64,000 nt of DNA from Fidelibacterota bacterium (lineage in GTDB: Bacteria > Fidelibacterota > Marinisomatia > Marinisomatales > UBA1611). A model generated the notes under the pieces. It was not told the DNA's origin. It searched no databases and was given only the letters and a program-made list of their open reading frames with translations. Below are positions 46,319 to 55,427 of this stretch, in pieces. The stretch lies in assembly GCA_016784605.1 (NCBI GenBank), contig JADHUI010000012.1:1-64000 (forward strand), read 5' to 3'. The position numbers and the translations under genes are program-made. Position 1 is the first letter of the stretch. Each line of letters opens with the position of its first letter.

Positions 46319-48711
46319 TTTAAATAAATCATCTTCCCTGTTTGATTTTCTGTTCCCATTTGTAGTGATATTAAATAGATCCCATTTGCCACAGATTCGT
46401 TATTCATATTTGTAGCATTCCATTTAATATCGTGAATCCCAGGCATCATTTTACTTTGAATTAATGTTTTAACCAACCGCCCATTTAAATCGTATATGTG
46501 TAGAGACGCAATTAATGGCGTCTCTCCCGGAATATTAAACCGGATCGTGGTGGTTGGGTTAAATGGATTTGGATAATTTCCTAATATAGAAAGCGAATTT
46601 GGCATTATTATTTCTTCATCTGTAGATACAAATGTGGTATTGTCATTTCCAGGAGAACCATTTCCATTTGAAGCAGCCCAATTTTCCGCTAAAGCATTAT
46701 CTAAAATTGGATTTAACAATTCTAATGTGGGTCCATTTCCATCTGGGCTTTCGGGCCAAGGACTGGAATCATCATATTCTACAAAATCAATCAAGATACC
46801 ACTTGAATCAAATAATCGGATTAATTCTCCACCCCCGCTTAGCCCAAATCCTAAATCACCCACATAATTTGTTACAAATGGATAAAAGTCTGAAAAAGCT
46901 TCACTATCCTTACATAATACAAGATATTGGTTGGATTCGAGTGTTGTATTGTGGGGCAATTGAAAAATATGATCGTCATTTTCATCTTTAAAGATCCATT
47001 GGCTCAAATCTAAAGAATGATCCATTGGATTATAGATTTCCACCCAATCATTTGAATCAAAATTATCCGCAGAATTATAATTGATTTCATTAATAACAAC
47101 TACGGGACCTGCAGAATTTGGTTGAATGGTATAAGCATAGAATTCTTTTTCTGCCAATTCCGGATCAAGCATAATTGCATCATCATTTTGAGCGCGAATA
47201 TAATAATGAACGGTGGATCCACTTTCATCAAATGGAAAAATAGCTCCGTAAAGACCATCACCCGCTTCTCCATCATTATGTTGACCATCATCCAACATAT
47301 CTATGGCTGAAAAATGCGTATGAGCGTGACTCGTTGTTGCCATAAGCTCTACGGATGTTGCGCCTGTAACTTCCGCCGTAATTATAACCGTTTGCCCCGC
47401 TTCGGGCGTATCGATTGATTGAAACACATCTCCAATCAACGGTGCAACTTTTGAAATTTCTTCGTGTGCCAATAAATAGGTTCTTCTCGCTTCAACGGTT
47501 GGAACAATGCCACAAAAATCTAGGCCAAACCCTGTAACTAAAAAGTTGTCCACATTATATTGGAAATATTGTCCTGTCCCAAATAAGGGAAAAAGATTTG
47601 GATCGTTGGCAGCATAAGTTTCAATGCCATCTTGAAGACCATAGGCAAGTGATTGAATATCATTTACATTATAAATATCATTAAGAATAGAACGAATGTG
47701 AGCACTAAAATATTTTTTATATATGGGGACAGAAATCAATTGATTAAATAAAGGCCGAGAATTATCTCCTTCAAAAATAAAGGGATCCCATTCGTATATA
47801 TCTTGGGGACTATCAACAAAATTAACAAGAGCGCCTCCAAATGAATGATCTTTATCCCAAGGAATTATTTCAAACTGGCCACTGGTTATATTTTTATAAA
47901 TATAATAATTGTGTATCCAAAACCCATTATACGTATCCAAATCTGGAATAACGGTGGATGCGGCAAAAAACCATAGAACGCGATCCACATTTAGGATTGA
48001 TTCAATATTATTCATATCAAAATTCAGAGTATAAATCAATTCAAGCAAATCATTCCATCCTGCATCTGATTTTAATTCATATCCTAATTGATATTCATCC
48101 AGAGTGGAATCACTTCCATACCAACGTAAATCAGGATTTACCCATCCTTCTTCCCCAAACTGAGACTGAGGTTCACATTTAAAAAAGGATCCATCCTTAT
48201 TCCCAAAATGCTTAGAAAGAAATGGTTTATTGACTGATTCTACCGATATGTAAAGACCCATTAATTCATCATTAATGGTTACATTCATGTATCCTGTTTG
48301 AGATGTGGGTAAATAGGTAGATTCGGTTAAATATCCCAAAGTTTCTCGCACAAAAGTAGGATCAAAAATAGAGCTGGATAATTTAATTTTATTATAGCCC
48401 CATAACGATTGATCTTCGTGTACAAGATCCACATCAATATTTAATGGGAATTTTGGACTGTCTGTTTCTAAAGTATAATAATAAGTAGAACTTCCCTTAT
48501 AGCGTACACCCACACTATCCAAAGTGTCCCCATTCACAACTATTGTAGCTAATTCATACGATTTATCATGTGCATCCCACTGTGCCTGTAAAATAGAATC
48601 ATAGTCAGCATTATAAAAATAAATATCCATCATACGAACTTCATACGGGTCAAATAATTCTTGTCCGAATAGGACTCCGGTTAAGAGTAGTGTATTAAAT
48701 AAGAATTTCAT
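46315..48711 (-). CDS. CotH-like protein with lamin-tail domain and T9SS domain
   Basis: 798 aa with a signal peptide (FLFNTLLLTGVLFGQ). The CotH kinase-like domain spans about 35-420 (VGVRYKGSSTYYY, IKLSSSIFDPTFVRE, IIPWDKDHSFGG). A beta-rich linker leads to a lamin-tail domain at about 570-690 (VINEINYNSADNFDSNDWVE), then NYPNPFNPTTTIRF. CotH proteins phosphorylate spore-coat proteins in Bacillus; secreted lamin-tail versions are common in FCB bacteria with unknown targets. It is the first gene of a two-gene operon with the esterase. Confidence 0.85.
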   Translation of the reverse strand: MKFLFNTLLLTGVLFGQELFDPYEVRMMDIYFYNADYDSILQAQWDAHDKSYELATIVVNGDTLDSVGVRYKGSSTYYYTLETDSPKFPLNIDVDLVHEDQSLWGYNKIKLSSSIFDPTFVRETLGYLTESTYLPTSQTGYMNVTINDELMGLYISVESVNKPFLSKHFGNKDGSFFKCEPQSQFGEEGWVNPDLRWYGSDSTLDEYQLGYELKSDAGWNDLLELIYTLNFDMNNIESILNVDRVLWFFAASTVIPDLDTYNGFWIHNYYIYKNITSGQFEIIPWDKDHSFGGALVNFVDSPQDIYEWDPFIFEGDNSRPLFNQLISVPIYKKYFSAHIRSILNDIYNVNDIQSLAYGLQDGIETYAANDPNLFPLFGTGQYFQYNVDNFLVTGFGLDFCGIVPTVEARRTYLLAHEEISKVAPLIGDVFQSIDTPEAGQTVIITAEVTGATSVELMATTSHAHTHFSAIDMLDDGQHNDGEAGDGLYGAIFPFDESGSTVHYYIRAQNDDAIMLDPELAEKEFYAYTIQPNSAGPVVVINEINYNSADNFDSNDWVEIYNPMDHSLDLSQWIFKDENDDHIFQLPHNTTLESNQYLVLCKDSEAFSDFYPFVTNYVGDLGFGLSGGGELIRLFDSSGILIDFVEYDDSSPWPESPDGNGPTLELLNPILDNALAENWAASNGNGSPGNDNTTFVSTDEEIIMPNSLSILGNYPNPFNPTTTIRFNIPGETPLIASLHIYDLNGRLVKTLIQSKMMPGIHDIKWNATNMNNESVANGIYLISLQMGTENQTGKMIYLK
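46502..46525. repeat. AGAGACGC inverted repeat in sorting domain
   Basis: Same sequence as 45324-45347. The surrounding 108 bases (46471-46578 and 45293-45400) match at 106 positions. Confidence 0.8.
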
Positions 48712-48800
48712 TATGGATTTTAACTTTTCTTTTTAAAATATGCTTGGATTGCTTCATCTTTTCAAACAGGAATATAAATGCAAATTGTTCATAGCTATAA

Positions 48801-48836
48801 ATAAAAAACCCCCGTATTTCTACGAGGGTTTTTAGA
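48801..48836 (-). terminator. Rho-independent terminator of the Hc1-like gene
   Basis: On the minus strand CCCTCGTA pairs with TACGGGGG around a GAAA tetraloop, followed by a T-run. It lies 23 bases after the small gene's stop. Confidence 0.85.
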
Positions 48837-48858
48837 ATTCAATTTAGATTGAATTTAA

Positions 48859-49035
48859 TTATTCACCAGCAACAGAAGCTTTTCTGTAATCAGTAACTAA
48901 TTTTTTAATTTCGCCAACTGCTTTACGCGCGCGGCTACCAGCAGCTTTATTACCACTCATGTTTTTGTCATGATTATCTTCAAAATCAGCAAAAAGTGAT
49001 TTGATTTGATCTGCTAAGTCATTTGTTTTTGACAT
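48859..49035 (-). CDS. Histone H1-like (Hc1-type) small DNA-binding protein
   Basis: 58 aa, found by reading the minus strand between CotH and htpG. AAAGGAAA precedes the ATG. It starts MSKTNDLADQIKSLFADFE and contains NKAAGSRARKAVGEIKKLV, the pattern of the small Hc1-like proteins of Bacteroidota (acidic helix, GNKAAGxRxRK turn, basic helix). It likely binds DNA as a nucleoid protein. It has its own terminator, and 153 bases to htpG contain nothing else I can see. Confidence 0.75.
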   Translation of the reverse strand: MSKTNDLADQIKSLFADFEDNHDKNMSGNKAAGSRARKAVGEIKKLVTDYRKASVAGE

Positions 49036-49188
49036 GTTATTTCCTTTGTGTTTTAATTAAATGTTATTTTGTCACGTGTTGTCTAAATATCATATGATAA
49101 AGATTGAGACAAAATTCGGCTGGAAAGCTAATCATTTATTCATCATGTGTAAATAGGCAATTTAGGCATCTAGAAAAGGGACTTTCTT

Positions 49189-51054
49189 TTACAATGTATT
49201 CGTAATGACTTTATTCAATCGTTTCACAAATCCAGACGGATCTTCTAATGTAACACCTTCCTGAATCAACGCTTGTTCATATAAAAGCCAGGCAATATCA
49301 TCAAATGCTTTTTGACGCGTCATACTTTTCAGTTTTTCCACAATTTCATGAGTCGGATTAATTTCTAAAATCGGCTTAATCTCGGGCATATCTGTTTGTC
49401 CCATGGATTTCAGTATTTCCTGCATTTGGGATGTAGGGTCATTCTCATCCGCCACAATACATGAAGGAGAACCACTCAAACGATTGGACATTTTTACATC
49501 TTTTACTTTATCGCCCAAAACTTTCTTGATTTTCTTTAACACCGGCTTGGTATCTTTTTCAGAATCTTCGTCTGATTCATCCGAGAAATCATCTGCTGCG
49601 CCACTACGATTGACAGATTTTAAATCTTTTTCATCATACTTAGGCACCGATGTAATAATGATTTCATCAATCTCATCATCCAGTATTAATACTTCAATAT
49701 CTTTCTTAGTGTACATTTCTAATAAAGGAGAATTCCGCAATGATGTTTCATTTTGCCCTGTAATGTAATAAATCGCCTTTTGGTCTATATCCATACGATT
49801 CACATAATCTTTAAGAGAAACGAGCCCTTCTTCTTTCGTGGATTTAAATCGAAGCAAATCGGTTAAAGCATCCTTATGCTCAAAATCTTGGTACACACCT
49901 TCTTTAATGAGTCGTCCAAATTGGTTGAAAAATTCGGTATATTTTTCTTTATCATTAGCTGTATCTCTCAATTTGTCTAGAATTTTTTTCACAGCATTAG
50001 AGCGGATTTTACTCATGATTCTATTTTGTTGTAAAATCTCCCGACTCACATTTAAGGGCAAATCGGATGAATCAATCACCCCTTTTACAAACCGGAGCCA
50101 AACAGGAAGTAATTCTTTTTCATCATCCGTAATGAAAACGCGGTTTACATATAATTTGACGCCTGTTTGATAATCCGTTCTGAATAGATCCGGAGATGCT
50201 TTCTTTGGAATGTAAAAAAGTAACGTGAATTCCAACGTTCCTTCCGCTTTATAATGAACCCAATCAAATGGATCTTCCATATCATTGGAAATGGATTTAT
50301 AGAATTCCTGATAATCTTTTTTCTTTAATTCACTTTTAGAGCGAGTCCAAAAGGCTTTTGCATCATTCACTTGATCCGTCTTTGATGTTCTGCCTTCTTC
50401 TTTTCCCTCTTTATCATAATCAATATCATCGTATGTGAGAAAAATGGGAAAATCGATATGATCTGAATATTTCTTTACCAAACTATCAATCTGCCACCGA
50501 TTAGCAAATTCTTTTCCCTCTTCATTCAAATGGAGCGTAATGGTTGTACCGTGTTCTTTTCGAACATCTTTTTTAATTTCAAATCCGGAGTGGCCATCAC
50601 TGGACCATGAAAAAGCATCATCTTCGCCTGCTTTTTTAGTTGTTACATCCACTTTATCTGCCACCATAAAACAGGAATAAAAACCGACACCAAATTGACC
50701 AATTAATTGAGAATCTTTCTTTTCATCGCCGGAAAGATTGGATAAAAAATTCTTGGTTCCGGACCGAGCAATGGTTCCCAAATTATCTTTCAAATCTTGT
50801 TTATTCATCCCAATCCCTGAATCGGATAAAATGAGTTTTGGCTCATCTCCATCTTGAAATTCAATGCTGATTTTTGGATCAAAATCCAATGATTTGAATG
50901 CGTCGTCCGTTAAAGTGAGATACCGAAGTTTATCTAATGCATCAGAAGCGTTAGAAATGAGTTCTCGTAAAAATATTTCTTTATGGGTGTACAGAGAATG
51001 GGTAATTAAATGAAGAAGTTGCCCTACTTCAGTTTGAAATTTTTGTTGTGCCAT
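49189..51054 (-). CDS. htpG: Hsp90 chaperone HtpG
   Basis: 621 aa, normal HtpG length. GHKL ATPase motifs are ELISNASDALDKLRYL, LSDSGIGMNKQDL and IGQFGVGFYSCFMV; the middle-domain signature is LPLNVSREILQQNRIM. It is a cytosolic ATP-dependent chaperone. A charged segment (DDFSDESDEDSEKDTK) before the C-terminal domain looks like a disordered insert. No CIRCE element is visible upstream. Confidence 0.97.
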   Translation of the reverse strand: MAQQKFQTEVGQLLHLITHSLYTHKEIFLRELISNASDALDKLRYLTLTDDAFKSLDFDPKISIEFQDGDEPKLILSDSGIGMNKQDLKDNLGTIARSGTKNFLSNLSGDEKKDSQLIGQFGVGFYSCFMVADKVDVTTKKAGEDDAFSWSSDGHSGFEIKKDVRKEHGTTITLHLNEEGKEFANRWQIDSLVKKYSDHIDFPIFLTYDDIDYDKEGKEEGRTSKTDQVNDAKAFWTRSKSELKKKDYQEFYKSISNDMEDPFDWVHYKAEGTLEFTLLFYIPKKASPDLFRTDYQTGVKLYVNRVFITDDEKELLPVWLRFVKGVIDSSDLPLNVSREILQQNRIMSKIRSNAVKKILDKLRDTANDKEKYTEFFNQFGRLIKEGVYQDFEHKDALTDLLRFKSTKEEGLVSLKDYVNRMDIDQKAIYYITGQNETSLRNSPLLEMYTKKDIEVLILDDEIDEIIITSVPKYDEKDLKSVNRSGAADDFSDESDEDSEKDTKPVLKKIKKVLGDKVKDVKMSNRLSGSPSCIVADENDPTSQMQEILKSMGQTDMPEIKPILEINPTHEIVEKLKSMTRQKAFDDIAWLLYEQALIQEGVTLEDPSGFVKRLNKVITNTL

Positions 51055-51420
51055 GATTGAGTCCTATATTTAATGAAAGATTTTTAGCTTTTAAACGGCT
51101 GGGAAATTATAATTGAGTCACCCACAAATAAAACTGATACGATTGTTAATTAAAATTAAATAATCTATAACGATTTTAGAGAATGAACCTTTGGGTTCAG
51201 TATTTTCACGCTTATTAAATCTATCATTGTGAAAACTTGGTTATTATTACTCCAGCATAGTTTAGTCGTATGATTATTAGGATTTCACCCTTTTTTTAAT
51301 GACCCCACTCCGAAACACAAAGGGGGAAAAAGTACGGTTAATTGTCGCCGGAGTAATAGCACACAATTTAAGGTTAAAAAAGAACACGATAACTTCGCCA
51401 AAATGATTGCTTTATTTTAC
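51055..51420. other. Intergenic region upstream of htpG
   Basis: 366 bases without a credible gene. It should contain the htpG promoter on its left side. A 9-bp inverted repeat (TATTACTCC at 51245, GGAGTAATA at 51350) encloses about 95 bases that include CCCC/GGGG complementarity; a structured RNA is possible but weak. Confidence 0.35.
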
Positions 51421-51930
51421 CTAAAGCTTCTTCCCCCATAGATTACCAATATACGGGTCAAACGCATCCATAAAATATATAGGTATAAAAACTGAATCAT
51501 CCTTGAAATATCCTTTAGACTCATAGATAGTTATATAATCCGTTGAAAATATTTGCACCGGTGCTTCAATAATTTGAAAAGGGATCCATATAGAATCTCC
51601 CCTAATATGCGCACTCACATTTAACGGTCCCGTTGAGTTTGAAATATTACCATAATTTTGAATGATAATTCCAATGGAGTCACAAGAGTCTCGCTCTATC
51701 TGAATGGAATAATCATCATAATAAATATCAAAGAAAGGGCTCATAATGGAATCCTGAACAGAATACAACCCCAACCTTTGCGTGTTCAAAAGGACGCAGG
51801 AATTATCATCATTAACTGCATTGGGATTATAGTTGCTTGCATTGCAATCAGTACATCCCGATTCAATATCCTCAGCGCACGATACCCAAAAAAGGGTTGA
51901 AATAAATATTATAAGATGGAATAATTTCAT
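51421..51930 (-). CDS. Hypothetical lipoprotein with Cys-rich NYNPNA motif
   Basis: 169 aa from ATG 51930 (MKLFHLIIFISTLFWVSC), a lipoprotein signal with Cys at about 18; an earlier start at 51960 is less convincing. After it, GCTDCNASNYNPNAVNDDNSC is a compact motif common in FCB surface proteins (GCTDxxAxNYNPxAxxDDGSC), probably a small Ca- or disulfide-stabilised unit. The rest is beta-rich and unrecognised. It stands alone. Confidence 0.6.
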   Translation of the reverse strand: MKLFHLIIFISTLFWVSCAEDIESGCTDCNASNYNPNAVNDDNSCVLLNTQRLGLYSVQDSIMSPFFDIYYDDYSIQIERDSCDSIGIIIQNYGNISNSTGPLNVSAHIRGDSIWIPFQIIEAPVQIFSTDYITIYESKGYFKDDSVFIPIYFMDAFDPYIGNLWGKKL

Positions 51931-52020
51931 ATGTTTATGGAACTTGAACCTTGTGGCCAAAATAAATTAACACAAGACAAAATCACTTTCAAATATTATT
52001 ACTGACGTTTCTTTCTTTTT

Positions 52021-52540
52021 GTCACTGTGAGCGATTTTTACGGGGCAGTCTCTGGATTGATGCTAATTCTAAAAATCATCTTTGACATATCATTATTTGC
52101 AAATAAGACAATCAGGTCATTCTGATCGAAAAACCCCTATGAACAAATATTCAACAAAGTAAACCGAGAGAAGAATCTTCATAACCATTAATGGAGAACT
52201 TATCCATTGAAATACTTTAGGATTTACTAATGGAGATTCCTCGTTGGCTAGGCCTTTATTTATTTAAATAATTGGGTCTCTCACTCGGAATGACTTTTGT
52301 TGTTTCGTCCCGTATTTCATGCCTCGTACTGACGTTTCTTTTTAATGTCATTGCGATGATGAGCGATAGCGAAGAAGACGCAATCTCCTTGAATGGCCAA
52401 ATTCTACCCTAGGAACTGAGGAGATTACCGCGTCGTTTCACTCCTCGTAATGACGTTTCTTTTTTTATTCCTGACCACCAAGACTCACTTATTTGTGTCA
52501 TTGTGAGCGAAGTATGAACGGGACAATCTCCTTGAATGTA
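52021..52540 (+). repeat. REP-like composite repeat cluster, copy 1
   Basis: The 654-base gap 51931-52584 is filled by repeats. It holds a half module A (from 52021), module B (about 52067-52246: TCTTTGACATATCATTATTT to GAGATTCCTCG), an extra segment GTTGGCTAGGCC with TCACTCGGAATGAC (to about 52290), a full module A (52347-52454, GTCATTGCGA to CTCCTCGTAATGAC) and a further half A (52497-52540). No gene is present. Confidence 0.8.
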
Positions 52541-52584
52541 ACGAATTCTTCCTTATGACATAAGAAGGTTATGAAAAAGAAAAA

Positions 52585-53457
52585 CTATACTCCGATTTTC
52601 CAAATACCCTTTTCAGAAAACGCTTCTATCGTTTGACGATGTGCTTTATTAATTAAATTTGAATGAGATATTTTATTCATTTTTGCATATGCATTCAATG
52701 TAACAATTTCTTTTCGTTCTAAGTAGGCCAGCCGTTTATGGTAACTATTTGTTAATGCTTTCCCAACAATTTCTTCCATGATGGTCGTTTTTTTATTTTG
52801 ATCATATTCTTTGAAAGCTGAATAATAATGTGAACGATCAATAAATTGAATATTAATGGGCACATACCCCTCACGGATAAGTAAATAATTATTCAACACT
52901 CGCCCAATTCTTCCATTCCCATCTACAAAAGGATGAATATATTCAAACGATAAATGAAATCGCGCAATTCGCTTAATAATGTTTACCATTGGTGACGCAT
53001 AATATTCATTAAGCATTATTTGAAGTTTATCTTCAATTTTAGCTGGATCACATGCTATATGATTGGCAACCTTAACCCATTCGCCATCACCGCGAAATCG
53101 CCCAGCAATATCATCTCGAATATTTGAAACTAACATTTGGTGCAGCAATAGAATTACATCCAATTCTAATTCTTTCTCTTTTGATTTTGTCTGTATATAA
53201 GATAAAACGCGTGCAAGATTTTTTGCTTCAAATAATTCGCGTTCAGAAATAAATCGGTCTAAATCAATCTGCAATAATATTTTTTCAGTTTCATCTAAAC
53301 TCAATGTGCTATTTTCGATTGCATTTGAATTATAAACATGCTCTGCCACCTCTGTTTCAAGGATGAGCGTAAGTAGCGATTGCCCTTTTTGAGCTAAATG
53401 GACATACCGTTTTTGTAAATCTTCTATTTTTTTGAATACATTTAATATTTTAGCCAT
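52585..53457 (-). CDS. Fic-domain protein (predicted AMP-transferase)
   Basis: 290 aa. The Fic core HPFVDGNGRIGR lies at 175-186 with all catalytic residues. An N-terminal helix segment SNAIEN (44-49) matches the inhibitory motif of class II Fic proteins, whose Glu blocks ATP. A C-terminal winged-helix-like part (LNAYAKMNKISHSNLINKA) may bind DNA. Fic enzymes AMPylate proteins; the target is unknown. No antitoxin gene is adjacent, consistent with intramolecular inhibition. Repeat clusters lie on both sides. Confidence 0.88.
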   Translation of the reverse strand: MAKILNVFKKIEDLQKRYVHLAQKGQSLLTLILETEVAEHVYNSNAIENSTLSLDETEKILLQIDLDRFISERELFEAKNLARVLSYIQTKSKEKELELDVILLLHQMLVSNIRDDIAGRFRGDGEWVKVANHIACDPAKIEDKLQIMLNEYYASPMVNIIKRIARFHLSFEYIHPFVDGNGRIGRVLNNYLLIREGYVPINIQFIDRSHYYSAFKEYDQNKKTTIMEEIVGKALTNSYHKRLAYLERKEIVTLNAYAKMNKISHSNLINKAHRQTIEAFSEKGIWKIGV

Positions 53458-53562
53458 AATGGAAAATACATAAATTTCACGATTATAACAACATAACCAT
53501 GAATAACAACTATCAAACCTATGATTTTCACGATTATCGTAATGACTTTCCTTTTTTTAAAA

Positions 53563-53897
53563 GTCACTGCGAGTCCTGCGAAAAGCGGGATGGGGTTGAA
53601 AATCCCGTCGAATGACGGGACAGTCTCCATGAATGGGTCCGGATTTAACCTAGGAACCGAGGAGATTACCGCGTCGTTTCACTCCTCGTAATGACTTATT
53701 TTTTGTAGTATTATTCTAGAAATCGTCTTTGACATATCATTATTTTCAAATAAAACAATCATGTCATTTTGATCGAAAAACCCATAAGAATAAACATTCA
53801 ACAAAGTAAACCGAGAGAAGAATCTTCTTAGGCATGTGCAGAATATTTATTCGTTGATATACTTTAGGATATACTGATAGAGATTCCTCGTAATGAC
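53563..53897 (+). repeat. REP-like composite repeat, copy 2 (A+B)
   Basis: Module A 53563-53695 (GTCACTGCGAG to CTCCTCGTAATGAC) is followed by module B 53696-53897 (TTTGTAGTATTATTCT, GTCTTTGACATATC, GTAAACCGAGAGAAGAATCTT, GAGATTCCTCGTAATGAC). Copy 3 starts 14 bases later, so copies 2 and 3 form a direct tandem. They fill most of the 823-base gap 53458-54280, which has no gene. Confidence 0.8.
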
Positions 53898-53911
53898 GTT
53901 TCTTTTTTAAT

Positions 53912-54276
53912 GTCATTGCGAATGGAGCGATAGCGAAGTGGGGTTGAAAATCCCGTCGAATGACGGGACAGTCTCCTTGAATGGGTCCGGATTTAACCTA
54001 GGAACCGATGAGATTACCACGTCGCAGGCTCCTCGTAATGACTTATTTTTTGTAGTATTATTCTGAAACCGTCTTTGACATATCATTATTTTCAAATAAA
54101 ACAATCATGTCATTCTGATCGAAAAACCCCTATGAATAAATATTCAACAAAGTAAACCGAGAGAAGAATCTTCATAACCATTACTGGAGAACTTATCCAT
54201 TGAAATACTTTAGGATATACTGATGGAGATTCCTCGTAATGACGGTACTTTTTTTATTCCTGACCACCAAGATCCA
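53912..54276 (+). repeat. REP-like composite repeat, copy 3 (A+B plus tail)
   Basis: Module A 53912-54042, module B 54043-54243, then the tail TTTTTTTATTCCTGACCACC ending 5 bases before the metK stop codon complement. The same tail follows a module A at about 52459-52482. Confidence 0.8.
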
Positions 54277-54280
54277 CTTA

Positions 54281-55426
54281 TTATATTTCCCAGGGCAGAT
54301 CTTTTTGTGTACCAAACCACCCATGAATTGCCATAAAGGGTAATTTTATCAAGGTGTTTAATTTGTCTTCAAAATATCGACTGAAACATTCATTAATCGC
54401 GTTTGGGAACTCCCCAGTAAGTTTTTCTGCCAACCCTGATGCTGACCTAATAGATATATATTTTTGTTCACCAGGAGCCCATGTAAGCCAGACAGTTTCA
54501 TGGGATAGGTTGTTATCCATTAGCGATTTAAGTGCTATTTCTCTTGCGAGTAATGGACCCAATCTATCAACTTTATGAGGGTCTTTACCGCTAAAAGCAC
54601 CACCACCGATTGGCACCATTGGTCCATAAGCATCCACAACCAACTTTTTCCCTGAAAGTCCATTATCTCCAATTGGACCTCCGGTAGTAAAATCACCGTG
54701 TCCATTCGCAATAAGTTCTACATTCCAAGGATCTATTTCACAATTGGACGGAACCATTGTTGCAGATACCTTTTCTAATACTTCTCTGATTGTTTTTCCA
54801 ATGTCTTCCCAATAAATATCTGGAGAGTGCTGAATAGAACACACAAGTTTATCCAGCTTCCAATTCGAACCGCTGACAGATACTTCTGTCATTACTTTGG
54901 CATCAGGGCCAAACGCGTTCATTTCTTTAGTCGTATTCATTAACTCATTCATAATAACTCTTGAAAGCCATTGTCCCCTTGGTATATAACCGGTTTCCGG
55001 AGAATGAACAGCATACCCTACCGTTATACTTTGGTCGTCAGATAACTTCCTGATATTTTCTTCACCTTCATGTAGCGAGTCCTGAACCAATCCGTCAATA
55101 TTAATAATTAGGCTGTCCGGATCCGGGTCCCATTCTTTAGAATATCCACCATCTTGATATACAGATTTGATTATCTCCCTTAAATTTGCTTTATTCTTAT
55201 GAATGGCTTGAGCCGAACTAGCACAACGCGGTTTTTGAACGGCAATCCTTCCAGTGATAAAAATATGCTTTAAAGAAGTCGCAATTTCAACACCCACTAA
55301 TGATTTTTCATAATGGGTAACCGTCTCTGAAACAATTTTATCTGCAATAGCATCTGCTAATTTATCAGGGTGTCCTGGGCTAACAGATTCACCGTATTCT
55401 TTTTTAAATGGATATTTATTATTCAT
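54281..55426 (-). CDS. metK: Divergent S-adenosylmethionine synthetase
   Basis: 381 aa. MetK hallmarks are SPGHPDKLADAIADKI near the N-terminus, TTGGPIGDNGLSGKKLVVDA, and GGGAFSGKDPHKVDR at about 276-290. The usual GAGDQG hexapeptide that covers the active site is not present; the segment reads LSDDQSITVGYAVH. The usual SVSEGHPDK reads SVSPGHPDK. It is therefore a divergent paralogue or accessory form. It is the last gene of the MoxR/vWA operon, 1 base after the preceding stop. It would make SAM from Met and ATP if active. Confidence 0.8.
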   Translation of the reverse strand: MNNKYPFKKEYGESVSPGHPDKLADAIADKIVSETVTHYEKSLVGVEIATSLKHIFITGRIAVQKPRCASSAQAIHKNKANLREIIKSVYQDGGYSKEWDPDPDSLIINIDGLVQDSLHEGEENIRKLSDDQSITVGYAVHSPETGYIPRGQWLSRVIMNELMNTTKEMNAFGPDAKVMTEVSVSGSNWKLDKLVCSIQHSPDIYWEDIGKTIREVLEKVSATMVPSNCEIDPWNVELIANGHGDFTTGGPIGDNGLSGKKLVVDAYGPMVPIGGGAFSGKDPHKVDRLGPLLAREIALKSLMDNNLSHETVWLTWAPGEQKYISIRSASGLAEKLTGEFPNAINECFSRYFEDKLNTLIKLPFMAIHGWFGTQKDLPWEI

Positions 55427-55427
55427 T

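Noticed and set aside
51055-51200. CIRCE or other heat-shock operator upstream of htpG
   Set aside because: No TTAGCACTC-type inverted repeat is visible.
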